Below, piece after piece: positions 9,183 to 19,020 of a stretch of 64,000 bases of DNA. Location: positions 186,001 through 250,000 of the forward strand of contig NZ_JACCGK010000001.1 in NCBI RefSeq assembly GCF_013416325.1, in the 5' to 3' direction. The notes under the pieces were generated by a model. That model saw nothing but the letters and a program-made list of their open reading frames with translations, was not told the DNA's origin and did not search any database. The first letter of the stretch is position 1, and each line of letters begins with the position of its first letter. The DNA comes from Vreelandella sedimenti. GTDB taxonomy: Bacteria > Pseudomonadota > Gammaproteobacteria > Pseudomonadales > Halomonadaceae. The position numbers and the translations under genes are program-made.

Positions 9183-10456
9183 ACATGGTTATCGGTCTGT
9201 CGCTGATCATCCTGTTTACCTTCGGGGTGCCGATTGCGATTTCCATTATCCTGGCCTCGATTATCGGTATCGAATTCTTCACACGTCTGCCGTTGCTGCT
9301 GGTGCCACAGCAGATGTTTATCGGCATCGATAAATTTCCGTTAATGGCGATTCCTTTTTTTATCCTAGCCGGCAATCTGATGGCCGCCGGGGGCATCTCA
9401 CAGCGCCTGGTGGATCTGGCGAAGTCCATCGTTGGCCGCGTGCAGGGCGGGCTGGCCATGTCCTGCGTACTGACCTGCATGATGTTTGCGGCGGTGTCCG
9501 GCTCCAGCGTGGCAACGACCTTCGCTATTGGTGCCATCCTGATTCCTGCCATGGTAAAGCATGGCTATCCCAAGCCGTTAGCCGCCTCCATACAAGCCTC
9601 TTCTGCAGAGCTTGGGGTACTGATCCCGCCCTCCATTCCATTGATCCTGTACGGCGTGAGTACCGATACCTCCATCGGTCAGCTATTCCTGGCGGGTATC
9701 GGCCCAGGCATACTGATTGGCAGTGCGCTGATACTCTTTCTCTACCTGTTCTGCAAAGTGCGTGGCTACGGCAAGGACGACTATAAAGACAGCACTGGCT
9801 TTATGATCTCGGCAAAGCGCGCCTGGGTCGCGATGCTGATGCCGGTGGTCGTGATTGGCGGTATCTATGGCGGGATATTTACCCCGACTGAAGCCTCCGC
9901 CGTGGCCGTGTTTTTTGCGCTGATCGTGGGAGGCTTCTACTACCGTGAACTGAAGGTCGATGACCTGTGGCCGATTATGCGCCAGAGCGTTGTCTCAACA
10001 GCTGCCGTCATGCTGATTATTGCCGCCGCCTCGCTCTTCAGCTTTCTGCTAAGCCGAACGGGGCTGCCCGCGCAAATTGCCAATCTGGTTACCAACACCA
10101 TCAATGATCCTCTGATGTTTTTGCTGGTGGTCAATGCATTGCTGTTAGTTGTCGGCATGTTTATCGAAACTTCCGCCGCTATTCTGGTGTTGGCACCGAT
10201 ATTGACGCCCATCGCCATTCAGTTCGGTATCCACCCCGTTCATTTTGGTCTAGTCATGGTGGTTAATCTGGCGCTTGGCATGATTACGCCGCCGCTAGGC
10301 GTAAACCTTTTTGCTGCCTGTGCGGTTGCCAAAATATCGATCGATCAAATGCTGCCATGGCTGTTGCGCTTTGTCTTGGTGGTGCTGGCCTGCCTAATGG
10401 CGATCACTTACATGCCATGGATTTCCATGGGGCTGGTGACTGCTTTTTACGGTTAA
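9179..10456 (+). CDS. dctM: TRAP transporter large permease (DctM)
   Basis: This 425-residue DctM-family permease carries the conserved segments FPLMAIPFFILAGNLM, SGSSVATTFAIG, IPPSIPLILYG, TPTEASA and ITPPLGVNLF spread over about 12 membrane spans. It is translationally coupled to dctQ (ATGA). It completes the acid-sugar TRAP importer. Confidence 0.93.
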   Translation: MNMVIGLSLIILFTFGVPIAISIILASIIGIEFFTRLPLLLVPQQMFIGIDKFPLMAIPFFILAGNLMAAGGISQRLVDLAKSIVGRVQGGLAMSCVLTCMMFAAVSGSSVATTFAIGAILIPAMVKHGYPKPLAASIQASSAELGVLIPPSIPLILYGVSTDTSIGQLFLAGIGPGILIGSALILFLYLFCKVRGYGKDDYKDSTGFMISAKRAWVAMLMPVVVIGGIYGGIFTPTEASAVAVFFALIVGGFYYRELKVDDLWPIMRQSVVSTAAVMLIIAAASLFSFLLSRTGLPAQIANLVTNTINDPLMFLLVVNALLLVVGMFIETSAAILVLAPILTPIAIQFGIHPVHFGLVMVVNLALGMITPPLGVNLFAACAVAKISIDQMLPWLLRFVLVVLACLMAITYMPWISMGLVTAFYG

Positions 10457-10506
10457 CCCCGCCGTTTTTAGCGTCAATAAAACAATCATAATAAGAGGAG
10501 TGCGAT

Positions 10507-11964
10507 ATGCCAGATGCATTAACGTTGCCACCGCAGCAGGCGCTGGTGGCTGGAGAGTGGGTGAACACCACCACAACGTTACAGGTGGAAGCCCCGGCCA
10601 GTGGCGAACCGCTGACCCGTATCGCCCGTTGCCAAATAGGCGATGTAGAAGCGGCGGTACAAGCCGCACGGCGGGCCTTTTCTGGCCAGCTAGGCGAGTG
10701 GGCCCGGTGGTCTGCAAGGCAGCGCAGCGAATGGTTGCTACGCTTTGCAAATATTATCGAGGCGCATCACGAGCAACTGGCACAGCTTGAGTGTGCTGAT
10801 ACCGGGAAGCCCTTGACTCAAGCCAGGGGCGATATTGGTGCTTGCGCACGCTACTTTCGCTTTTATGGCGGGGCGGCGGATAAACTTCACGGTGAAACCA
10901 TCCCCTTTGAGACCGATTTCGCGGTCATGACCTTGCGTGAGCCCTATGGCGTGTGTGCGCAAATTATTCCCTGGAATTATCCATCGCAAATCTTCGGGCG
11001 CTGTGTGGCCGCGGCGCTGGCCGCGGGTAATACCGTTGTGCTTAAGCCCGCAGAGGATGCCTGTTTGAGCGTATTGCGTTTAGCGCAACTGGCAGTGGAT
11101 CATGGCCTTCCGGCGGGTGCACTCAACGTGGTGCCAGGGCTTGGTGCTGAAGCGGGCGCTGCCCTTGCTGCCCACCCAAACATTGATCACCTCTCCTTTA
11201 CCGGCTCGCCAGAGACCGGCACCCATGTCGCTCAGGCGGCCGCGCAGCACCATGTACCCGTCACCCTGGAACTTGGCGGTAAGTCTCCCCAATTAGTGTT
11301 TGCTGATGCGGATCTTGATGCCGCGCTGCCCGCAGTAGTGCGCGGCATTATTCAGAATGCTGGTCAGACCTGCTCCGCAGGCAGCCGTTTGCTGGTGCAG
11401 AGGGAGATCGCTGAGAGCGTGGTTGCTAACCTCAGCGAGCGCTTCGCTGCCCTGCGCTGTGACGCCGGCGAAGCGGACGTTGACTGTGGCCCACTGATCA
11501 ATGCGCGTCAAAAAGCCAAGCTGGAAGCGCGCTTGGCGGCCGCCGAAGCCGACGGTATTCGCGTGGCGGCAAAAGGCCAGTTAGCGGCAAGCGCGCCAAG
11601 TGGCGGCCACTTCGTAGTGCCTCAACTACTCACTGATATTCCTGCTGGGCATGAAGTGCTTCAAGAAGAGTTATTTGGCCCAGTGCTGGTGGTGCAGGTG
11701 TTTGAGGACGAAGCGGAAGCGCTGGCGCTGGCTAATGCCACCGATTTTGGCCTCTGTGCCGGTATTTGGACGCGCGATGGCGGCCGTCAGCTCCGTTTGG
11801 CCAAAGGGATTCGCAGCGGTCAGGTATTCATCAATAACTACGGTGCCGCCGGTGGTGTAGAGCTACCATTTGGTGGCGTTGGCCGCTCCGGACACGGCCG
11901 GGAAAAAGGCTTTGAGGGCCTGCGAAGCTACACACAGATTAAAACTATCGCGATCAAACATTAA
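10507..11964 (+). CDS. NAD(P)-dependent aldehyde dehydrogenase
   Basis: This is a 485-residue aldehyde dehydrogenase. It has the PWNYPS motif near residue 158, the cofactor motif FTGSPETG near 233, the general base glutamate in LELGGKSP near 255 and the catalytic cysteine in NAGQTCSAG near 290. A strong AAGAGGAG site precedes the ATG. It lies 50 bases after dctM in the same direction as the acid-sugar operon and just upstream of a GarR-like dehydrogenase. It is not needed in the known tetronate route, so it may serve an added substrate such as a C4 aldehyde. The substrate is unknown. Confidence 0.88.
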   Translation: MPDALTLPPQQALVAGEWVNTTTTLQVEAPASGEPLTRIARCQIGDVEAAVQAARRAFSGQLGEWARWSARQRSEWLLRFANIIEAHHEQLAQLECADTGKPLTQARGDIGACARYFRFYGGAADKLHGETIPFETDFAVMTLREPYGVCAQIIPWNYPSQIFGRCVAAALAAGNTVVLKPAEDACLSVLRLAQLAVDHGLPAGALNVVPGLGAEAGAALAAHPNIDHLSFTGSPETGTHVAQAAAQHHVPVTLELGGKSPQLVFADADLDAALPAVVRGIIQNAGQTCSAGSRLLVQREIAESVVANLSERFAALRCDAGEADVDCGPLINARQKAKLEARLAAAEADGIRVAAKGQLAASAPSGGHFVVPQLLTDIPAGHEVLQEELFGPVLVVQVFEDEAEALALANATDFGLCAGIWTRDGGRQLRLAKGIRSGQVFINNYGAAGGVELPFGGVGRSGHGREKGFEGLRSYTQIKTIAIKH

Positions 11965-11992
11965 CGGACGAACCAGCTTTAAGGTGATAACA

Positions 11993-12865
11993 ATGACATC
12001 AGTCAGCCAAGTAGGCATCGTCGGCGTGGGCCTCATGGGCCATGGGATCGCCAGCAGCCTGCTACGTGCAGGCCATCAGGTCAGGTTTCTGAACCACTCC
12101 GGTAACCAGCCAGTAGATGACTTATTGGCAGCCGGTGCCATCTCGCTGAATACAGGACGAGAGGTGGCCCAGAGTGCTGAGGTGGTGATTCTGTGCGTCA
12201 CCGGCTCACCTCAAGTAGAAGCCGTGCTGTTTGAACCCAACGGCGTATTAGCGGGGTTAAAGCCCGGATGTGTCGTGGTGGATTGCTCCACTGCGCTGCC
12301 CAGTTCAACAGAAAAAGTCGCTGCCAGAGTCACAGAGGCTGGCGGGCGCTTTATGGATGCGGCCATGACGCGCACGCCGAAAGAAGCAGCGGAAGGGCGA
12401 CTCAATTTGATCGTTGGCGCGCCGAAGGCGCTGTTCGATGAAACACTGCCTCTGCTGCAGGGCTTTGCCGAAAATATTGCCCATGCGGGCGATGTGGGCG
12501 CGGGGCATACTCTTAAACTGCTGCATAACTTTGTCTCTTTGGGATTTTCGGCAGTATTGGCCGAGGCTACAGCGGCATCTCGTAAAGCGGGTATTAGCGA
12601 TAGCGCATTGCTGGAGGTATTAGGGGCTGGGGGCGGAGGTGGCGTCGTGCTCGAGCGGCTGCGCCCCTATATCGCTGATAATGACCCTTCAGGCTTCAAG
12701 TTTACCGTTGCCAATGCCAGCAAAGATCTTGGTTACTACCACACGATGACCGAAGACCTTGCCGTGGAGGGGGGGATCGCTGAAGCCGTCCGCAACCTGT
12801 ATACATCGGTTGAAGATCAAAGCCTGCCAATACCCGCGCTAATCGGTGTGCTAGAGCGGCGTTAA
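11993..12865 (+). CDS. 3-hydroxyisobutyrate/tartronate-semialdehyde reductase family dehydrogenase
   Basis: This is a 290-residue second member of the same family as ltnD. It has a GVGLMG Rossmann motif, FMDAAMTRTPKEA in place of the usual DAPVSGG, and a catalytic lysine in HTLKLLHNF. I chose the ATG at 11993 because AAGGTGA precedes it and the Rossmann strand then starts at residue 7; an earlier in-frame start lies inside the aldehyde dehydrogenase. It probably ends the acid-sugar transcript. It is divergent enough from LtnD that a different hydroxyacid substrate is likely. Confidence 0.85.
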   Translation: MTSVSQVGIVGVGLMGHGIASSLLRAGHQVRFLNHSGNQPVDDLLAAGAISLNTGREVAQSAEVVILCVTGSPQVEAVLFEPNGVLAGLKPGCVVVDCSTALPSSTEKVAARVTEAGGRFMDAAMTRTPKEAAEGRLNLIVGAPKALFDETLPLLQGFAENIAHAGDVGAGHTLKLLHNFVSLGFSAVLAEATAASRKAGISDSALLEVLGAGGGGGVVLERLRPYIADNDPSGFKFTVANASKDLGYYHTMTEDLAVEGGIAEAVRNLYTSVEDQSLPIPALIGVLERR

Positions 12866-12881
12866 AACAGATAGTGATTTC

Positions 12882-13550
12882 TCAATGAGCTGTGCTTGAC
12901 CTAGGTTCCCCATACGCTGCCAAAAACACATTCACGGCGCTGCTGATTTGGCGGTGAAGCTCTTCATCGCTGGGCAGTTGCCGTACGCCCATGCTGACTT
13001 CTGTGACCAGCATACCCTGCCACATGCTGCACAGTTGGTCGGCTGCAATGGAGGGCGAGCCAAGCGTTAAATGCCCGGCGCTGGCCAGTCTTTCTAACTT
13101 CTCTTGTAGCCATTGTTGCATTGCCCAGGGGCCCGCCTCGAAATAAGCCTTTAACAGCTCCGGGTACTGCTCGCCCTGGGCGCTCATTGCTCGCTCAACC
13201 GCCAGCACATGGGGCTCCAGCAAAAAGTGTACTAAGCTCATGCCGACTTCGATCAGTGATTGGCGAACCCCCTCGTGGGTATCGGGCAGTTTATCTAACC
13301 CCCTGCGGATGGTTTCGGTTTCGCGCCGTATCACACTGCCAAACAGTGCCTCTTTGGTCATAAAGTGACCGTACACTGTGACTTTGGAAACCCCCGCTTC
13401 TCGGGCAACGGCTTCCATCGTTACCCCCTCTAAACCGTGGCGAAAAAACAGACACGCCGCCGCATCCATCATGGCATTCCGTTTAGCCATATCCTTGGGT
13501 CGTCCAGCGCGGCGTTTTGGTTCAGGCGGTGTATGTTGAGAATCTGTCAT
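12882..13550 (-). CDS. TetR/AcrR-family repressor of the adjacent RND pump
   Basis: This 222-residue TetR-family protein has an N-terminal helix-turn-helix (MEAVAREAGVSKVTVYGHF near residues 43-61) preceded by a basic stretch PKRRAGRPKDMAKR, and a TetR_C-type ligand domain. I start at the ATG at 13550; a longer reading to 13730 would run through the divergent promoter and into the pump gene. It is divergent from the efflux genes and separated by 101 bases that hold an inverted repeat, the usual AcrR-type arrangement. Confidence 0.9.
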   Translation of the reverse strand: MTDSQHTPPEPKRRAGRPKDMAKRNAMMDAAACLFFRHGLEGVTMEAVAREAGVSKVTVYGHFMTKEALFGSVIRRETETIRRGLDKLPDTHEGVRQSLIEVGMSLVHFLLEPHVLAVERAMSAQGEQYPELLKAYFEAGPWAMQQWLQEKLERLASAGHLTLGSPSIAADQLCSMWQGMLVTEVSMGVRQLPSDEELHRQISSAVNVFLAAYGEPRSSTAH

Positions 13551-13584
13551 TCGGTGCAGTCCGTGCCCATCGAGTAAATAAATA

Positions 13585-13627
13585 TTGAACGTGAGCGTAC
13601 ACATATTATAGTGAACGGTATCGTTCA
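13585..13627 (+). promoter_or_regulatory. Efflux promoter with overlapping TetR-type operator
   Basis: A -35-like TTGAAC (13585-13590) and a -10-like TATAGT (13607-13612) are spaced by 16 bases. The -10 end overlaps TGAACGGTATCGTTCA (13612-13627), an inverted repeat with six-base arms. A further TGAACG half-site lies at 13586-13591. A repressor bound there would block polymerase. The assignment to the TetR protein at 12882-13550 is inferred. Confidence 0.65.
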
Positions 13628-13651
13628 AGAATAAACCATTTCGAGGCCAGC

Positions 13652-14812
13652 ATGGGCACTCCTCTAAAAACTTCCTGGAACCACCTGTTTCGCGGCACGC
13701 TGGCGGCGCTGTTGATGGTAGGTGCCACACTGGCGACGGTGTTTTTTCTCTCCAGTCAGCACAGCAGTGCTCAGCAGGCCCGCCAGCAAGGCGCTGATAA
13801 TGCCCTGCTACAGGTGGCGAGCAAGGCTCTGGAACAAGCCGAACAACTGCAACGCGATGTGCGCTTAACCGGCCGTGTGGTGGCGCGCCAGTCGGTATCG
13901 CTGGCGTTCGAACCCGCGGGGCGGGTCAGTGCTGTGTCAGCAGACAGAGGCGATGCGGTTGAACAGGGGGATGTGCTTGCCACGCTGGATACCCGTCGAT
14001 TGGAAAGCCGCTTAGCAGAGGTAGCTGCACGCAGTGAAGAAGCCCGTGCCAGCCTTGCTCTGGCTCAGCGCCAGGAGGAGCGTGAAGCGCAGCTAAACCA
14101 GAGTAACTTTGCCAGCCGCACGGCGCTGGATCAGGCCCGGACAGATCGACTGACCCTCCAGGCTCGCCTGGCGGCGCTGGCAGCCGAGCGCGATAGCCTT
14201 ACCGCCGATTTGGATGACAGCACGTTAAAAGCGCCCTTCGCCGGACGAGTGATCGAGCGCCATGTCAGTGTCGGCAGCTTGGTGAGTAGCGGCACTACCG
14301 CTTTCGATCTTATCGACGTCGAGCAGTTAGAAGCGCATCTTGGCCTACCCGCAGCGCTGGCCGCGACGTTTACTCCCGATGAGGCCGTTGAATTGATGGT
14401 GAATGGTGAGGAAGTCAGCGGTGAGGTACGTGCCCGACTTCCTCAGGTGGATAGCGACAGCCGCACCCAAACGCTGGTGGTGTCGCTGGAAGCCCCAGAT
14501 CACGCCGTGCCCGGCGATCTGGCAGAGCTGCGCTACAGGATCACAGAGCCCGCAAACGGATACTGGGTGCCGTTGGATTCCCTGCAAGCCGCCGACCGTG
14601 GCCTGTGGAACGTATTGGTGGCCGAGCCGTTAGAGAACGATCACTACCGTGTGGCCCAGGCCAGCGTGGAGCTACTGCATAGCGAAGGCGACCAGGCCTT
14701 TGTACGCGGCACGCTGGCGCCGGGCATGCGGCTGATTACCGGTGGCACCCACCGTGTAACGCCAGGTCAGCAGGTCACGCTAAGCGAGGAAGTGGCCTAT
14801 GAATCGCCTTGA
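13652..14812 (+). CDS. RND efflux periplasmic adaptor (HlyD/MFP family)
   Basis: This 386-residue membrane-fusion protein has an N-terminal membrane anchor (about residues 13-33, with no lipobox cysteine), a biotinyl-lipoyl half (GRVSAVSADRGDAVEQGDVLATLD), a coiled-coil hairpin at about 120-185 and a second lipoyl half (LKAPFAGRVIERHVSVGSLV). It bridges the inner-membrane pump to an outer-membrane channel. The pump gene overlaps its end by 14 bases. No TolC-type gene is adjacent, so the channel must be encoded elsewhere. Confidence 0.92.
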   Translation: MGTPLKTSWNHLFRGTLAALLMVGATLATVFFLSSQHSSAQQARQQGADNALLQVASKALEQAEQLQRDVRLTGRVVARQSVSLAFEPAGRVSAVSADRGDAVEQGDVLATLDTRRLESRLAEVAARSEEARASLALAQRQEEREAQLNQSNFASRTALDQARTDRLTLQARLAALAAERDSLTADLDDSTLKAPFAGRVIERHVSVGSLVSSGTTAFDLIDVEQLEAHLGLPAALAATFTPDEAVELMVNGEEVSGEVRARLPQVDSDSRTQTLVVSLEAPDHAVPGDLAELRYRITEPANGYWVPLDSLQAADRGLWNVLVAEPLENDHYRVAQASVELLHSEGDQAFVRGTLAPGMRLITGGTHRVTPGQQVTLSEEVAYESP

Positions 14813-17800
14813 GTGGTTATTTAACCGTCGACTGTTAGCGCTAGCCCTGGGCCTTCTCGTTGTCGCCGGGCTGTCGGCCATTCAAACGTTGCCTCGCGCG
14901 GAAGACCCCCATTTGGTGGCGCGAATGGCTACCGTGTTTGCGCCTTTTCCTGGTGCGACCCCCGAGCAGGTCGAAGCTTTAGTGGCGCGTCCCATTGAGG
15001 ATGAGCTGCGCACTATCGCTGAGATTAACGTGCTGGAATCCACCTCACGCCAGGGCATTGCGGTGATTAGCCTTGAGCTTGAGGATGCCGTGACCAATGT
15101 AACGCCGGTGTGGAGCCGCGTGCGCGACAAGCTGGCCGATGTCGCCCCTACCCTGCCTGACGGTGTGCAAACGCCGGAACTGCTGGATGATCGGGGCTAC
15201 GCATTTAGCATCGTGGCCGCATTGCGCTGGACACTGGATACCCCGCCCAATCCCCAACTGATGGAGCGCTACGCCGAGCGTTTGGAAGCAGCGTTTAGAA
15301 ACGTCCCTGGCACGGAGTATACCCACCGCTTCGGCGTGGCGGGGGAGCAGGTAGAGGTGAGGGTTAACCCGCTTGAACTGAACGCATTGGGGCTCTCCGT
15401 CGGGCAATTAGCGGCCACTATTGAGGCAAGCGATGGACGACGTACCGCAGGTGAAGTGGTCACCGACGGCCACCGGCTGACAGTGGGGCTAAGCGGTGAG
15501 TTTGATGCGCTCGATAGGCTACGCGAGATAGAAGTGACGACTCGGCAGGGGCATACCGTAAGACTTGGCGAGTTGGCTGAGCTACGCCGGGGCGTGCAAG
15601 ACCCGCCCGCCTCAGTGGCACTGCTTAACGGCGAACGAGCGGTGTATGTCGGCGCACGTATGGCTACCGGCCAGCGAATTGATAACTGGGTGGAAAAAGC
15701 ACAAGAGCAGTTGGCGGTGTTCACCGATGAATTGCCTGTCGGCATCGCGGTTGAAGAGGTTTTCGAACAGGCCAGTTACACCAACCAGCGCTTAAGTGAC
15801 GTGGCTGGAAGCCTGCTGATGGGGCTAGCGCTGGTGGTGGCGATCCTGTTCATCACCATGGGCTGGCGCTCGGCGGTGACGGTGGGGTTGGCGATTCCCG
15901 CCACGGCCCTGCTCACTCTGGCGCTCTTCCAGCCGCTGGGTATCGATATTCACCAGATGAGCATTACCGGTATTATCGTGGCGCTGGGGCTGATGGTCGA
16001 CAATGCCATTGTGATGACCAACGCCCTGCGCGAGCGCTTTTTGAAAGATGATTCAGCGCTTGCCGCTACCCGGGACACATTACGCCACTTAGCGGTGCCG
16101 CTGCTGGCCAGCACCTTAACCACCATATTGGCGTTTATGCCGATTGTGTTGATGCCAGGCCCTGCGGGGGAATTCGTAGGGCCCCTGGCCATGGCGGTGA
16201 TGGTCGCACTGGTAAGTTCTTATCTGGTTTCGTTGCTGCTGGTGCCTGCGCTGTCACCCATGCTGTTAGCCAGGGTCGCTGATAAACCTCCAACGCCTCG
16301 AAATAACGGCGTCAGTGGGATGCTCAAGCGCGGCTTCCGCCGTACGGTACGCAGCGCGCTGCGTCACCCCTGGGCCGCCATGATCATCACCCTGTGTGTG
16401 CCCGTGGGTGGCATGGCGTTGATGCCCACGCTGGACGTGGCGTTTTTTCCTCCCGCAGACCGCGACCAGTTTCACATCGAGGTGCGCCTGCCCCCCGCCA
16501 GCAGTATGACCAACACCGAAGCACTGGCCCATGAAGTCGATGCCATGATTCGTGAGCTGCCGGGCATCACCCGCGTCTCGGCGTTTGTCGGTGAAAGCGC
16601 GCCAATGATGTACTACAACGTGCTTACCAATGAGGATAACAACCCGGCATTTTTGCACCTGATTGTGGACACAGCTTCTTTACAAATCACTAATGAACGG
16701 GTGCCCGCCTTACAGCAGGCGCTTGATCGGCATTTCCCCCAGGCCCAAAGCGTAGTGCGCAAGTATGAGCAGGGGCCGCCGTTTAAAGCCCCGATTGAGC
16801 TACGTGTCTATGGTGATGATCTGGCAGTGCTGTCATCGCTGGGACTTGAGCTAGCGGGCCTAATGCACCAACTGCCTCAGGTGACCCATGTGCGCGCCGG
16901 CATGCAGCGTGATTTGCCCAGGTTAACCCTGGATATCGACCACACCGCACTGAGTGATGCGGGGCTAACGCCGCAGCGGCTAGCGGAACAAGTGGGGGCC
17001 GCGCTCTCGGGGCAATCAGCAGGCATGTTGCTGGAGGACACGCAGCAACTGCCGGTGCGGGTGCGCTACGCCGATGAGTGGCGCACTAACGCCGAACAGC
17101 TGGCGGCGCTGCGCCTGGTCAGCGATCAAGTAGCTGAGGGACTGCCACTGGCGGCGGTGGCAGAGGTGTCACTCACGCCTGCCTGGAGCGTGATTACCCG
17201 CCGTAACGCTGAACGGATGCAGTTGGTACAAGGGTACCTGGTGGCCGACGCTCTTCCGGCGGTCTCCATGGCTCAGTTGGATGCCAAGCTTCAAGCAGCG
17301 TTGGCGTCAGGGGCGTTTCAATTGCCCCCTGGTTACCGAATCGAAACCGGTGGTGAAGCCGCCGAGCGAGATGACGCCGTGGGCAAGTTGCTTGCCTCGG
17401 TGGTGCTGCTGGTCATAGCCATGGTGGCCACCGTGGTGCTGGCATTTAACTCCTTCCGACGGGCCGCCATTGTGTTTATTGCCGGCGCCCAGGCGATGGG
17501 TATGGGCATTGTGGCGCTGCTCCTAAGCGGGCATGCGTTTGGTTTCGTGATTATCGTCGGCATCATGGGGCTGGTGGGGGTAGCGATCAATGCCACCATT
17601 ATCATTATTGCTGCCTTTGATGACGATGAAGCCGCCCGCCGAGGCGATATCGATGCCATGCTGGCGGTGATCAGTGGCCCTACCAGTCGGCATATCGTTT
17701 CGACCACGGTCACTACCTTTGCAGGCTTAATTCCGCTGATGTTGGCCACTGGTGGGCTGTGGCCCCCATTCGCGCAAACGGTTGGTTTTGGACTACTCTT

Positions 17801-17906
17801 GGCGACGCTAGTGTCGTTTTTCTTTACCCCTGCCCTTTATCGGCTGTGGGTATCGAGATCTGTTGACGTTGAGCCTCATGATCGCACGACTATTTTACAA
17901 GGATGA
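14799..17906 (+). CDS. RND-family efflux permease
   Basis: This 1035-residue RND transporter has the expected two-fold repeat: a membrane span, a large periplasmic loop and six membrane spans per half. The TM4 region reads GIIVALGLMVDNAIV with the proton-relay aspartate. The second half has the matching FVIIVGIMGLVGVAINATII. The length matches AcrB/MexF-type pumps. The subfamily (multidrug or other) cannot be decided from sequence alone. It overlaps the adaptor gene and is probably repressed by the divergent TetR protein. Confidence 0.92.
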   Translation: MNRLEWLFNRRLLALALGLLVVAGLSAIQTLPRAEDPHLVARMATVFAPFPGATPEQVEALVARPIEDELRTIAEINVLESTSRQGIAVISLELEDAVTNVTPVWSRVRDKLADVAPTLPDGVQTPELLDDRGYAFSIVAALRWTLDTPPNPQLMERYAERLEAAFRNVPGTEYTHRFGVAGEQVEVRVNPLELNALGLSVGQLAATIEASDGRRTAGEVVTDGHRLTVGLSGEFDALDRLREIEVTTRQGHTVRLGELAELRRGVQDPPASVALLNGERAVYVGARMATGQRIDNWVEKAQEQLAVFTDELPVGIAVEEVFEQASYTNQRLSDVAGSLLMGLALVVAILFITMGWRSAVTVGLAIPATALLTLALFQPLGIDIHQMSITGIIVALGLMVDNAIVMTNALRERFLKDDSALAATRDTLRHLAVPLLASTLTTILAFMPIVLMPGPAGEFVGPLAMAVMVALVSSYLVSLLLVPALSPMLLARVADKPPTPRNNGVSGMLKRGFRRTVRSALRHPWAAMIITLCVPVGGMALMPTLDVAFFPPADRDQFHIEVRLPPASSMTNTEALAHEVDAMIRELPGITRVSAFVGESAPMMYYNVLTNEDNNPAFLHLIVDTASLQITNERVPALQQALDRHFPQAQSVVRKYEQGPPFKAPIELRVYGDDLAVLSSLGLELAGLMHQLPQVTHVRAGMQRDLPRLTLDIDHTALSDAGLTPQRLAEQVGAALSGQSAGMLLEDTQQLPVRVRYADEWRTNAEQLAALRLVSDQVAEGLPLAAVAEVSLTPAWSVITRRNAERMQLVQGYLVADALPAVSMAQLDAKLQAALASGAFQLPPGYRIETGGEAAERDDAVGKLLASVVLLVIAMVATVVLAFNSFRRAAIVFIAGAQAMGMGIVALLLSGHAFGFVIIVGIMGLVGVAINATIIIIAAFDDDEAARRGDIDAMLAVISGPTSRHIVSTTVTTFAGLIPLMLATGGLWPPFAQTVGFGLLLATLVSFFFTPALYRLWVSRSVDVEPHDRTTILQG

Positions 17907-17956
17907 GTAAAATAGAATGTATCAACAATCGGTCAAAAGCGTAATGAAACGAGTGG

Positions 17957-17994
17957 ATAACGCCCTTTATCTAGTCAAAGAGAAAGGGCGTTAT
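17957..17994. terminator. Stem-loop between RND gene and convergent SDR gene
   Basis: A perfect 12-base inverted repeat (ATAACGCCCTTT at 17957-17968 and its complement at 17983-17994) surrounds a 14-base loop in the 129-base gap between convergent genes. T-runs are poor on both sides. It is placed to end transcription from both directions. Confidence 0.6.
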
Positions 17995-18035
17995 CGCATT
18001 TCAACGGGTGGCCTATTAAAATCGGCGCAGCAGGC

Positions 18036-18812
<777 letters not shown>

Positions 18813-18918
18813 TTATTCAAATGATTAAAAGTCGATGGGTCGAGTTCTGACATCACTGTAAGCAACGCTGGTTCAAGCCTTTAGAGCCAGTTCGTGCCTG
18901 TGACTGTGACATCACTCG

Positions 18919-18952
18919 TCTGTCCCTCTGGTATGTAACGACTGGCCCTACA
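18919..18952 (+). promoter_or_regulatory. MocR-type direct-repeat operator upstream of the aminotransferase
   Basis: CTGTCCCTCT starting at 18920 and CTGGCCCTA starting at 18942 form a direct repeat exactly 22 bases apart. The same pair at the same spacing occurs in front of the neighbouring ABC importer at 21972-22004. A further inverted copy, TTAGAGCCAGTT, lies at 18881-18892. Two-turn direct repeats are typical of MocR/GabR regulators. Confidence 0.65.
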
Positions 18953-19020
18953 GCCTAAACGGTTGACTCACTAGGCTGGCAAGCACGCTATTTCTTAACG
19001 GATTACTTAGGGTGCTTGCT

